From the NCBI GenBank assembly GCA_902826455.1, contig CADEEV010000008.1, positions 1 through 64,000 on the forward strand: DNA of 64,000 bases. The letters run 5' to 3'. The stretch is from an uncultured Acidobacteriota bacterium (lineage in GTDB: Bacteria; Acidobacteriota; Vicinamibacteria; Fen-336). Both the position numbers and the translations under genes were made by a program. Position 1 is the stretch's first letter. Each line of letters opens with the position of its first letter. Of this stretch, positions 24,851-32,626 are shown piece after piece. Under the pieces are notes generated by a model, which did no database searches, was not told the origin of the DNA, and saw only the letters and a list, made by a program, of their open reading frames with translations.

Positions 24851-26298
24851 CTGGCGGCGAGCTCCTTCGCCTTCGCCCGCACGTAGCCGTAGTTGAAGTT
24901 GAGCGCGTTGAAGTCGGCCGCGCGCAGCGCCAGGGCCTTGGCTCCCGCCGCGTCCCCGGCCGCCTTCGTGGCCAGCGCGAGCTCGTAGGTCACCTGCGGG
25001 TCGACGCCGTTGGCCTTCTTGAGCTCGGCCACGGCGAGCGCGCCGTTGTTCTCCGCCAGCGCCACGAGGCCGGCGAGCTGGTGCACCTGGAACTGCTCGA
25101 AGGGGTTTGCCTTCACCGCCACCTGCTTCGCGTACTCGGCCGACTTCGCCTTGGCCGCGGCTACGTCTTTGCGGGCCAGGGCCAAGCGGCCCTCCTCGAA
25201 GATCACGTTGCGCCGTGTGGCCGCCTTCACCTCGGCCGGCACGTCGGCCCGGTCCATGGCCGTGGCGCTCGCGGCGTAGGCCTTCGAGGCCTCGTCGAGG
25301 CGGCCCGCCGCGCGCAGGATGTCGCCGACGATCACCTGGTCGCCCGACACGGCCGCGTGGTCGTTCTCCGCCACCGCCAGGGCGCTCATCTTCTGCACCT
25401 CGGCGATCGCCTCGTCCCAGGCCTGGTCGTGGACGTAGGCGCTCGCGGTCCACAGGCGCGCCGTGCGCTTCTCGCCGGAGTTGCGGGCGACCGCGTCGAG
25501 ACGCTGCAGCGTGGCCCGGGCGGCGTCGGTCTTGCCCTGGAACGTCTGGTCGTTGGCGATGCCGATCAGCGACGCGACGAAGTGGCCGTCGATCTTGAGG
25601 GCCTTCTCGTAGTTCTGGATCGACTCGTCGAAGCGGCCCGTCTTCATCAGGAGCTCGGCATACGAGTCGTACGGGTTGGGGTCGCCCGGCAGGACCTCGA
25701 TGTACTTCTTGAAGGCACGCTCGGCTTCGGGGATGTTGCCGACGAAGCGGTGCGAATAGCCGAGCTGGTTGTAGGGCTGCGTGAAGCTCGGGTCGATCTG
25801 GGTCGCCTTCGTATAGTGCTCGATCGCCTTCGCGTAGTTCTGGCGGCCGAAGTAGTAGGTGCCGAGCAGCGTCTGCGCCCGCTCGTCGTTCGGGAACGCC
25901 TTCACGAGCGCCGTCAGGTGCCGTTCCTGCGCCGCGACATCGCCGCTGCCCCCGGCCTGGTTGGCGAGCAGCATGTCGCGCTCGCCGGCCGACACCTTGC
26001 CGGCGAGAGCCGCGCCCTTCGAGGCCGCGTCGAAGAACTCCTTCGCCGTGCCCGAGGTGTTCGCGAGGCCCAGGTAGGCGAGGGCGAAGTTGGAATCCTT
26101 CGCGAGCGCCTGCTCGAAGAACTTGCGGCCGTCCGTGGCGCGGAGCTTCTCCGTGAGGTCGCGGCCCTGCAGGTACAGCTTGCGGGCCTCGTCGGACGTG
26201 GTCGTGATCGGCACCTTGCCGGTGTCGGCGGCGAGCGCCGGCATCGCGACGAGCGCCCAGGCCAGAGGGAGGACTCGCGGACGAATGGCTCCGAACAT
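24847..26298 (-). CDS. Periplasmic TPR-repeat protein
   Basis: 483 aa. Signal peptide cut after ALA (residue ~23). Most of the protein is tetratricopeptide repeats: the clearest run is ~130-260, with AQTLLGTYYFGRQNYAKAIE, PYNQLGYSHRFVGNIPEAER and SYAELLMKTGRFDESIQNYE. TPRs mediate protein contacts; no enzymatic domain is present. AAGGAG lies 7 nt before the ATG, so this gene uses classical initiation and probably has a leader of ~70 nt. Confidence 0.88.
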   Translation of the reverse strand: MFGAIRPRVLPLAWALVAMPALAADTGKVPITTTSDEARKLYLQGRDLTEKLRATDGRKFFEQALAKDSNFALAYLGLANTSGTAKEFFDAASKGAALAGKVSAGERDMLLANQAGGSGDVAAQERHLTALVKAFPNDERAQTLLGTYYFGRQNYAKAIEHYTKATQIDPSFTQPYNQLGYSHRFVGNIPEAERAFKKYIEVLPGDPNPYDSYAELLMKTGRFDESIQNYEKALKIDGHFVASLIGIANDQTFQGKTDAARATLQRLDAVARNSGEKRTARLWTASAYVHDQAWDEAIAEVQKMSALAVAENDHAAVSGDQVIVGDILRAAGRLDEASKAYAASATAMDRADVPAEVKAATRRNVIFEEGRLALARKDVAAAKAKSAEYAKQVAVKANPFEQFQVHQLAGLVALAENNGALAVAELKKANGVDPQVTYELALATKAAGDAAGAKALALRAADFNALNFNYGYVRAKAKELAAS

Positions 26299-26422
26299 TG
26301 GACTCTCCTTGGGATTGCCCCGTTTGAGGAGAGCCTGGGCCCCTGGCAGGGCGCCTGGAAGCCTTATGAGGCGAGGCGAGCCGGGCCGGGGCGAACGCGG
26401 ACGGCGGGGTGACGGACGGGGG
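26299..26422 (-). other. Intergenic leader of the TPR gene
   Basis: 124 bp with no convincing gene. On the minus strand it holds AAGGAG before the TPR start and a CATAAG sequence near 26370 that could be a weak -10. GC-rich partial inverted repeats at 26333-26360 could fold but lack a T run. Confidence 0.35.
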
Positions 26423-26851
26423 CTACGGCCGGAACGCCTGGTTGCCGATCAGCCGCTGCGCGGCCTCCGCGTCGCTCCACCCGAGGATGTTCTCGCCGGC
26501 CGTGCCGCGGAATACCGAGACGTCGTACAGCCTGCCGGCCTGCAGAGTCTCCGGAGAGTCATCCTGGACCGCCCCCGAGGGCACGCTGGCATAGCGAACG
26601 CCGGGAGCAATGCCCTGGCTGTTGCCCCAGATGAACCAGGCATCGCCGCCGTCGGAGCCCTCGACGATCAGCGCGAGCACCGTGCAGGCCGGCGACCACG
26701 TGAAGGTGGGTGTCGTTCCAGTGCCGACGCTGATCGAGACGTTGCTCGTGCAGGCGGCCAGCGGCATCGTCGGATCCGTCACGCTGTCGCCGGAGCACGA
26801 CGCGATCGCGACCAGCATCGCGCAAGCCACGACGCTTTGGGGCAGTGTCAT
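26423..26851 (-). CDS. Small putative lipoprotein
   Basis: 142 aa from ATG 26851. The N terminus MTLPQSVVACAMLVAIASCS has a lipobox-like IASC. The mature part is a beta-rich domain with GTTPTFTWSPACTVLALIVE, reminiscent of Ig/Fn3-like folds that compare text-like 'structure of observed values' in secreted Acidobacterial proteins; no family assigned. Its start overlaps the stop of the NTF2-like gene (ATGA), so it is the last gene of a four-gene minus-strand run. Confidence 0.7.
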   Translation of the reverse strand: MTLPQSVVACAMLVAIASCSGDSVTDPTMPLAACTSNVSISVGTGTTPTFTWSPACTVLALIVEGSDGGDAWFIWGNSQGIAPGVRYASVPSGAVQDDSPETLQAGRLYDVSVFRGTAGENILGWSDAEAAQRLIGNQAFRP

Positions 26852-27354
26852 TGGACCCGAGCCTCTTCGAGCGCGTGGTGGTCGAAGCTGATCACCCGCG
26901 AGATCTGCCAGACGCCGTCCTTGTTCTGCCACAGATGCATGAACTTCGCCTCGCCGACGCCATCCTCCTTCTCACGGCCGGGGTGATGGAAGCGGTGCAC
27001 GCCGATCTCGACGGCACCGTAGCCCTTCATCGGGTAGACCTCGAGCGATCCGGCCACGAGCTCGCGCCGGACCTTGCCGCAGAGGTTGTTCTTCGTCGCG
27101 TCGACCAGGGTCTGGCGCCCCCGGCTCAGCCCTCCGAGGTCGTGGTAGAACTCCAGGTCTTCCGTGAAGTAGCTGCCGACCTTCTCGAGATCGCAGGAGT
27201 TGACGGCATCGAAGACGGCCTTGTCCAGGGCCTCGATCGTCTTGAACAGCTCCTTGTCGGTCGCGTCGGCTTTGTCCGCTGCGAACGCCGCCGGCCCGAC
27301 CATCAACACAACGCTCAGCACCAGGAGGTTTGGCACTTTGGCAGAGACACTCAT
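26848..27354 (-). CDS. Exported NTF2-like (SnoaL/DUF4440) protein
   Basis: 168 aa. Signal peptide to about residue 26 (AAFAAD). The mature protein is one NTF2-like cone: a helix with ALDKAVFDAVNSCDLEKVGSYF, then TEDLEFYHDLGG and beta strands ending WQISRVISFDHH. The family covers small-molecule binding proteins and some enzymes; DUF4440 proteins are mostly of unknown role. It lies 9 nt after the zinc-ribbon gene and overlaps the next gene. Confidence 0.8.
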   Translation of the reverse strand: MSVSAKVPNLLVLSVVLMVGPAAFAADKADATDKELFKTIEALDKAVFDAVNSCDLEKVGSYFTEDLEFYHDLGGLSRGRQTLVDATKNNLCGKVRRELVAGSLEVYPMKGYGAVEIGVHRFHHPGREKEDGVGEAKFMHLWQNKDGVWQISRVISFDHHALEEARVQ

Positions 27355-27363
27355 CGGTTCACC

Positions 27364-27681
27364 TTAGTGAGGAAGCGACAGGCCGCAATGGCCGCACGCC
27401 TGCTCGATGAAACCCCAACCTGCGTGAAACCGTTGTCCGCACCGCGGGCACTGCGCGCGGGAGGCGATCGCGCGCAGGCAGATGATTGCGACGATCGCTA
27501 TTCCCATCACGGCCCGACTGACGTACTCAGGCAGGAGAAGGCTGACTCCAGCGGCGGCGAGAAGGGTCAGAGGGATCAACACCAGGTTCCTGAGTTGTCG
27601 GTCGCGAATGTCGTGCAAGACCGCCGTCTCTTGGGGCGTGGGCGGCCGGCCCGGCTCGGTGTCGAAGAGAGCGTTCCGCAT
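27364..27681 (-). CDS. Small membrane protein with C-terminal zinc ribbon
   Basis: 105 aa. Two adjacent TM helices (~31-50 and 56-73) are followed by CPRCGQRF and CGHCGLSLPH, a four-cysteine zinc ribbon. No signal peptide. The role is unknown. The gene is 9 nt after the upstream lipoprotein gene and is probably co-transcribed. Confidence 0.75.
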   Translation of the reverse strand: MRNALFDTEPGRPPTPQETAVLHDIRDRQLRNLVLIPLTLLAAAGVSLLLPEYVSRAVMGIAIVAIICLRAIASRAQCPRCGQRFHAGWGFIEQACGHCGLSLPH

Positions 27682-27690
27682 CGAGCCGGC

Positions 27691-28251
27691 CTACGGTGCC
27701 TTCGTCCCGTTGTCACTCACCCGAGCGCAGACGACGAAGTCCGCGTACAGACCCGGCGTGCCATCGACCTGCTCGAGAGCCGCGCGCATCGCGCCCGGTC
27801 CCTGGCCCACCCCAGTCAGCACGTCGTCGTCGACGAGCTGGATCTGCAGGACATTGGGTCGAAGGAACGTGTAGCGCGCGAGGTTCCAGGCCTTCTCCGG
27901 ACCCTTCTTCGGCGCAAGGTCGCGCACGTTGAGAACCGTGTGTCCTTTGACCTCGGACGCGTAGGCCTCGAAGAACGACGGCTCTTCGTCGTCCACGTCG
28001 AAGCGGATGGAGTAGATCCGATCGCGAGCGGTCCCGAACACGAAGTTGGCCGGATGGGCGTCGGCGTTGGGCTCGGCCTCGAGACAGCGCCATTTCCCCA
28101 TCAGCGCCGGATCCAGCGCCTGGGTCGGAGCCGGGTCGATGGGCGCGTCGAAGTCGTAGCAGGCGCCTGTAGCCAGCAGGCTGCCGAGCACGAACGCGGT
28201 CAGGGCAGTGCGCTTCACGCCCGCCATCAAGGCAATCAATAGCGCGTGCAT
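27691..28251 (-). CDS. Putative lipoprotein, function unknown
   Basis: 186 aa from ATG 28251, which has AGGAGG a few bases upstream. The N terminus is hydrophobic and ends in LLATGACYDF, a lipobox-like site. The mature portion (PALMGKWRCLEAEPNADAHP, IYSIRFDVDDEEPSFFEAYA) is a small beta-barrel-like domain resembling bacterial lipocalin-type 'MxGKWxC' lipoproteins, but I cannot name a family. The frame extends to 28287. It heads the four-gene run to 26423. Confidence 0.7.
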   Translation of the reverse strand: MHALLIALMAGVKRTALTAFVLGSLLATGACYDFDAPIDPAPTQALDPALMGKWRCLEAEPNADAHPANFVFGTARDRIYSIRFDVDDEEPSFFEAYASEVKGHTVLNVRDLAPKKGPEKAWNLARYTFLRPNVLQIQLVDDDVLTGVGQGPGAMRAALEQVDGTPGLYADFVVCARVSDNGTKAP

Positions 28252-28307
28252 GGACCTCCTGGTGGCTGTGGTTGAATCGTCGCACAAGAGAGACTTCGAA
28301 GCTCCTG

Positions 28308-28331
28308 TAAGCTAGCGGCACCATCCGGAGG
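28308..28331 (+). promoter_or_regulatory. Promoter and RBS of the TIR-like gene
   Basis: TAAGCT preceded by TG (28308-28313) predicts a leader of about 18 nt; GGAGG at 28327-28331 is 6 nt before GTG 28338. Confidence 0.45.
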
Positions 28332-28337
28332 GCGGTC

Positions 28338-29252
28338 GTGGCCAAGCCGAGCATCTTCCTGGGATCGTCGGGCAAGCAGGTGAAGCTGCTGCAGTCGCTC
28401 ACGCGCGGCCTCGAGGACGTGGCGCACGTGGTGCCTTGGACCGCATCCTTCGACCCCGGCACCACGACCCTCGACCGGCTCGTCGAGCTCACCCGAGAGG
28501 TGGATTTCGCCGCGTTCGTGTTCGCCCAGGACGACTGGACCTCGAAGGAGGACACGGGCTCGAGCCAGGCATCGCCGCGCGACAACGTGGTTTTCGAGGC
28601 CGGGCTGTTCGGCGGCGTGCTCGGGATGCGCCGCACGTTCATCCTTCACGCGGAGGGCGCCAAGCTTCCGACGGACCTGCTCGGCCTCACGTGCGTCCGC
28701 TATGGCGACGCGAGCGAGGCCGCCGAGATGCGCGCGATCAACCAGAAGCTGCGCAGGGCCATCGAGGCCCAGGGCCGGATCGGCCGCATCGAAGGGCTCT
28801 GGTGGCAGTTCTCGCTGACGGCGCGCAACGAGCGCGAACCCTCGGCGGTGAGCCTGCTGCGCATCTCCCGCGACCGCGACGGCGCCCTCGAGGTCAACGG
28901 CCGTTCCTGGCAGGAGGACGGCACGTTGTCGGCGCGCTACTGGAGCGAGGCCGCGAAGGAGAAGAGGGACCCGTCCGGCCTCTTTTATTGCTGGAAGGGC
29001 GAGAGGCCCCGCGATCCGAACGCTCCGGCCCTCGACGGCACGGGCGAGATCCGCCTCGAGACCGACGACCGGGCCGCCGGGTACTTCACGACGCGCTCGT
29101 TCTCCGATCCGAGCATCAACGCCAAGACGTCCGGCGTCTACATCCGGGCCGAGGCCGCCGACCTCGCGGTCCTGGACGGCCAGGACGACCGCGCCCGCGC
29201 GGCGCTGATCGCGGAACGCCTCCAGCGCTGGAAGTCGATCACGAGCTGCTGA
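28338..29252 (+). CDS. Solo TIR-like nucleotide-binding protein (CAP12/Pycsar-effector TIR family, PF10137)
   Basis: 304 aa. Residues ~4-125 show the TIR-like fold of PF10137: SIFLGSSGKQVKLLQSLTRG, FAAFVFAQDDW, then PRDNVVFEAGLFGGVLGMRR, with Glu87 as the candidate NADase catalytic residue, and KLPTDLLGLTCVRY. Residues ~140-304 are a separate, Trp-rich beta-type domain (GLWWQFSL, GRSWQEDG) with no family I recognise; it may sense a ligand. Relatives act in CBASS or Pycsar anti-phage immunity, hydrolysing NAD+ on a signal. No nucleotide cyclase is within the window, so this one is either autonomous or activated in trans. Confidence 0.8.
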   Translation: MAKPSIFLGSSGKQVKLLQSLTRGLEDVAHVVPWTASFDPGTTTLDRLVELTREVDFAAFVFAQDDWTSKEDTGSSQASPRDNVVFEAGLFGGVLGMRRTFILHAEGAKLPTDLLGLTCVRYGDASEAAEMRAINQKLRRAIEAQGRIGRIEGLWWQFSLTARNEREPSAVSLLRISRDRDGALEVNGRSWQEDGTLSARYWSEAAKEKRDPSGLFYCWKGERPRDPNAPALDGTGEIRLETDDRAAGYFTTRSFSDPSINAKTSGVYIRAEAADLAVLDGQDDRARAALIAERLQRWKSITSC

Positions 29253-29757
29253 CGTCCAGGCGCTTGCGGTAGAAGGCGCGGGCGTCCCAGGGCAGCCGCA
29301 TCTCGTCTTTCTCATGACGGCAGATGTGGGCCATCGCCGGCGTCCACTCGGAGCGCTCCACGGGCTCGAAGCCGAGCCTCTCGTAGAACGGGCCGTTCCA
29401 CGGCACGTTCCGGAACGTCGTCAGCAGCAGGCTGTCGTAGCCGATGCCGCGGGCCCACCGGCAGACGTGCTCGACGAGCTGCCGGCCGAATCCCCGCCGC
29501 CCGAACTCGGGGAGCACGTCCATCTCCTGGAGGTAGCCGAAGCCGTCCTCGGCCGTGGCCGCCGCGTAGCCGACAGGAACGTCGTCCACGGTCAGCACCC
29601 AGACGCGGTCGTCTGCTATCGCAGCAAGAAGGTCCTCGGCGGGTGTCACGTCGCCCAGGGCATGGTCGATGAGCCCCAGGCCCCAGAACCGCTTCGCGGC
29701 CTCGGCCTCGATGCGCTGGATCGTCGCCACCTCGTCGGGTCGGGCGAGCCGGATCAC
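29239..29757 (-). CDS. GNAT family N-acetyltransferase
   Basis: 172 aa from GTG 29757. VGYAAATAEDGFGYLQEMDV then LPEFGRRGFGRQLVEHVCRW is the acetyl-CoA binding strand and loop (the usual first Arg of the loop is Gly here), and GPFYERLGFEPVE is the C-terminal signature. The start overlaps the stop of the lactonase-like gene (GTGA), so both are translated from one mRNA. Substrate unknown; the pair is suggestive of small-molecule detoxification. Confidence 0.85.
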   Translation of the reverse strand: MIRLARPDEVATIQRIEAEAAKRFWGLGLIDHALGDVTPAEDLLAAIADDRVWVLTVDDVPVGYAAATAEDGFGYLQEMDVLPEFGRRGFGRQLVEHVCRWARGIGYDSLLLTTFRNVPWNGPFYERLGFEPVERSEWTPAMAHICRHEKDEMRLPWDARAFYRKRLDVSSS

Positions 29758-30530
29758 GCGCGCCAGGCCGGGAACTGCGGGAGGCTGCGGAAGAAGGGAA
29801 AGTCGTGGTTGGGCCAGAGCTCGGCGCCGGTCGAGCGCGCCAGCGCCTTCAGCTTGCGAATGCTCTCGAGAGCCAACGCCTCCTCGTCCTTCCAGCAGTA
29901 GCCCGGCGCTACTTCGTCGACCAGGTTCTCGGTGAGGTCCGCGGCGTCGCCGCACAGCAGCACCGGCGGCCCTTCGGACAGCTCCACGAGCATCGACATG
30001 TGGCCAGCGGTGTGCCCCGGCGTCGCGACGGCGTGGACGCCAGGAGCCACGGCGTACTCGCCCTCGTGGATCCGCCAGCTCTCAGCACCCGCGATCTCGT
30101 CCTCGAAGACACCGTCGTCGAGCCCGGTGCGGCCAGCCGCGAGCTCGTCCTTCTGGATGTGGACCTCGCAGCCCGGCAGATCGCCGAGGCCGCCCGCATG
30201 GTCGAAGTGCAGGTGGCCGAGGAACACGACGTCGATGTCCCTAGCGCCGAGGCCGAGGCGGGCGAGGTAGCGCGGGATGCGCTGGTCTTCGGTCATCTGC
30301 GGCGGCTCGAACAGAGGCCGCATGGGATCGAAGAAGCGGGCCCGCAGCTCCGGCGTCGCGACCTTGCGATAGTCGCAGCCCACGTCGTAGAGGATCCGGC
30401 CGTTCGGCGTCTCGATCAGGTAGGCGAGGATCGGCGCGTCGATGTACTGGCCGTGTCCCCGATTGCGCGTGGACACGACCTTCTCGTAGCGGTGCGTGCC
30501 TGTCAGAAGGGTGAAGAGGCGGGTCGGCAT
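29754..30530 (-). CDS. Metallo-beta-lactamase-fold N-acyl homoserine lactonase-like hydrolase
   Basis: 258 aa. GHLHFDHAGG is the HxHxDH dinuclear zinc motif; TPGHTAGHMS, LCGDAADL and WPNHDF provide the remaining ligands. The N-terminal layout (LAYLIETPNGRILYDVGCD) matches AHL lactonases of the AiiA group, which open the lactone ring of quorum signals. Other lactones or esters are possible. No signal peptide, so it acts in the cytoplasm. It is divergent from the epoxide hydrolase. Confidence 0.83.
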   Translation of the reverse strand: MPTRLFTLLTGTHRYEKVVSTRNRGHGQYIDAPILAYLIETPNGRILYDVGCDYRKVATPELRARFFDPMRPLFEPPQMTEDQRIPRYLARLGLGARDIDVVFLGHLHFDHAGGLGDLPGCEVHIQKDELAAGRTGLDDGVFEDEIAGAESWRIHEGEYAVAPGVHAVATPGHTAGHMSMLVELSEGPPVLLCGDAADLTENLVDEVAPGYCWKDEEALALESIRKLKALARSTGAELWPNHDFPFFRSLPQFPAWRA

Positions 30531-30576
30531 CGGCTGGGATATCGTCGCCTACATTCGCGCTCGTTTGGAGGCCTCG

Positions 30577-31647
30577 ATGGAGCCGTTCCGGATCGACGTT
30601 CCGGATGCCGTGCTGGAGGACCTCCGGTCCAGGCTTCGCAATGCACGCTGGCCGGATGAGATCCCCGGCATCGGTTGGGAACAGGGCACGGACCTCGCTT
30701 GGCTGAAACGGCTCACGACCTACTGGGCGGAAGGCTTCGACTGGCGCGCCTGGGAGCGACGGCTCAACGCCCTCGAGCAGTTCCGTTGGAACGGCATCCA
30801 CTTCGTCCGGCAACGCGCCGCGTCAGGACACGGCATGCCTCTTCTCCTCACGCACGGCTGGCCGGGGTCGTTCCTCGACTACGTCGACACGCTGCCGCTC
30901 CTCACGGAGTTCGACGTCGTCGTGCCCTCCCTGCCCGGCTACGGCTTCTCGCCGCGGCCGCGCGAGGTCGGCGTCAACTACCGCTACGTGGCGGAGCGCT
31001 GGCACCAGTTGATGACGGCGCTCGGCCATGGGCGCTACGGCGCCGGCGGCGGGGACTTCGGCGCGGGCGTCTCGACGTTCCTGGCGCTGGATCATCCGGA
31101 CGCCGTCATCGGCCTTCACCTGACGACGCCGGAGCTCACGCCCGATGTCGACGAGGCGGCTCTGTCCGATGCGGAGCGCGCCTATCTCGAGGTGCGGAGC
31201 GGCTGGGATCTAGCCGAACGCGGCTACAGCCTGATCCAGGGGACCAAGCCGCAGACCGTCGGCTACGGCCTCAACGACTCACCCGTCGGCCTCGCGGCCT
31301 ATGTGGGCGAGAAGTGGCATTCGTGGAGCGACGTCACGCCGTCCGACGACCATCTCTGCGCGACACTGACGCTCTACTGGGTGACGCAGACGATCACGTC
31401 GTCGATGCGCGACTACTGGGACAACCGCCGCTTTCCGCTGATTCCGAGCTACGTCAAGACACCCACGGCCTTCGGCGTGTTCGCGAACGAGACGATCCCC
31501 GAGGGTGAGCCGCCGCGTTCGTTCATGGAACGGCTCTACAACATCCAGCGCTGGGCCGTCTTTCCGCGCGGTGGGCATTTCGCTTCGGTCGAGGAGCCCG
31601 CTGCGGTCGCCGGCGATCTGACAGCATTCTTCGAAGGCTTGGCCTAG
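30577..31647 (+). CDS. Epoxide hydrolase (EHN plus alpha/beta hydrolase)
   Basis: 356 aa from ATG 30577 with TTGGAGG upstream. The N-terminal EHN region (FRIDVPDAVLEDLRSRLRNA ... RWPDEIPG) is followed by a hydrolase fold: HGWPGSFLDY holds the oxyanion loop, GAGGGDFGAGVST has the nucleophilic Asp, and PRGGHFASVEEP the catalytic His. It should open epoxides by the microsomal-type mechanism. Its closest architecture is the juvenile-hormone/microsomal EH family found widely in soil bacteria. It converges on the sugar-binding protein gene. Confidence 0.92.
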   Translation: MEPFRIDVPDAVLEDLRSRLRNARWPDEIPGIGWEQGTDLAWLKRLTTYWAEGFDWRAWERRLNALEQFRWNGIHFVRQRAASGHGMPLLLTHGWPGSFLDYVDTLPLLTEFDVVVPSLPGYGFSPRPREVGVNYRYVAERWHQLMTALGHGRYGAGGGDFGAGVSTFLALDHPDAVIGLHLTTPELTPDVDEAALSDAERAYLEVRSGWDLAERGYSLIQGTKPQTVGYGLNDSPVGLAAYVGEKWHSWSDVTPSDDHLCATLTLYWVTQTITSSMRDYWDNRRFPLIPSYVKTPTAFGVFANETIPEGEPPRSFMERLYNIQRWAVFPRGGHFASVEEPAAVAGDLTAFFEGLA

Positions 31648-31652
31648 GCGGT

Positions 31653-32624
31653 CTACTCCTTCTCCAGCTTGGCCCAGTCGGCAACGTACTGATCCAGGCT
31701 CGCGGGCGTCACGATGTCGACGCCGGAGTCGATGATCGTCTTCTCGGGCATCTTGCCGGCCTTGATATCGGCCAGCAGCTTCACCGACTCGCTGCCCCAG
31801 CCGAAGTACTTCTGGCCGATCAGGAGCTGCACCTTGCCGGAGCGCATCACGTCCGGGGCCGGCGGGATCGTGTCGAAGCTCGCGAACTTCGTCTTCTTCG
31901 GGTCCACGGGGTCGAGGGCATTGCGGGTGAAGACGGGCCAGCCGCCGACCGAGATCCAGGCGCCGAGGTCGGGATACTTGTTCGTGGCCGTCGCGATCAC
32001 CTCGACGCAGCGCACCGAATCTTCCTTGATGTCGAAGACCTCGACCACCTTCACTTCGGGGTGCTTCTTCAGGCTGTCCTGGACGCCCTCGAGACGGCGC
32101 TGGAGGTTGTAGGCGCCGAGGCTCGTGATGATCGCGACGGTCTTCTTCGGGCCGAGCATCTTCACGGTCTCTTCGCCGAGAACCTGGCCGGCGGCGAAGT
32201 CGTCGACGCCGTAGTAAGCGGCGCGCTTCGACTTCGGGGCGTCCGAGTCCCACGTGACGACGGGGATGCCCGCGGCCACCGCGCGATCGATCGTCTCCGT
32301 CAGGAAGTCCCCGTTCGTGGTCGAGATCGCGATGCCGTCCACGCGTTGGGAGATGAAGGACTCCAGGATCTCCTTTTGCTTGAGCTGGTCGGCGGTCTCG
32401 GCCGCGCGCCAGATCACCTCGACGTTGCCGAGAGCCTTCGCCTGGCGCTCGGCGCCGATCTTCGCGTAGTTGAAGACCGGGATGTCGAGGGATTTGGGCA
32501 GCACCGCGAAGCGCAGCTTCTTCGGGGCCGCGGCCTCGGGGGCTGGGGCCGGCTCCTTCGAGCCGCAGCTCCAGGTGACGGCGGCGAGGGCCAGGAGGCC
32601 GAGGGCGGCGAGCGGTCGCTTCAT
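31653..32624 (-). CDS. Sugar ABC transporter substrate-binding lipoprotein (xylose/ribose type)
   Basis: 323 aa from ATG 32624. Signal with lipobox (VTWSC) and a Pro/Ala-rich linker. The periplasmic-binding-protein type 1 fold is seen in KLRFAVLPKSLDIPVFN, QRVDGIAISTTNGDFLTETI, AAGIPVVTWDSDAPKS and ITSLGAYNLQRRLEGVQDSL. It feeds the permease and ATPase just upstream on the same strand and belongs to the xyl unit. Xylose is inferred from the operon; other pentoses are possible. Confidence 0.9.
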   Translation of the reverse strand: MKRPLAALGLLALAAVTWSCGSKEPAPAPEAAAPKKLRFAVLPKSLDIPVFNYAKIGAERQAKALGNVEVIWRAAETADQLKQKEILESFISQRVDGIAISTTNGDFLTETIDRAVAAGIPVVTWDSDAPKSKRAAYYGVDDFAAGQVLGEETVKMLGPKKTVAIITSLGAYNLQRRLEGVQDSLKKHPEVKVVEVFDIKEDSVRCVEVIATATNKYPDLGAWISVGGWPVFTRNALDPVDPKKTKFASFDTIPPAPDVMRSGKVQLLIGQKYFGWGSESVKLLADIKAGKMPEKTIIDSGVDIVTPASLDQYVADWAKLEKE

Positions 32625-32626
32625 GG

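Noticed and set aside
22525-26412. Plus-strand frame of about 1300 codons
   Set aside because: It covers the flavin oxidoreductase, solute-binding and TPR genes in the wrong frame or strand; composition is typical of a shadow.
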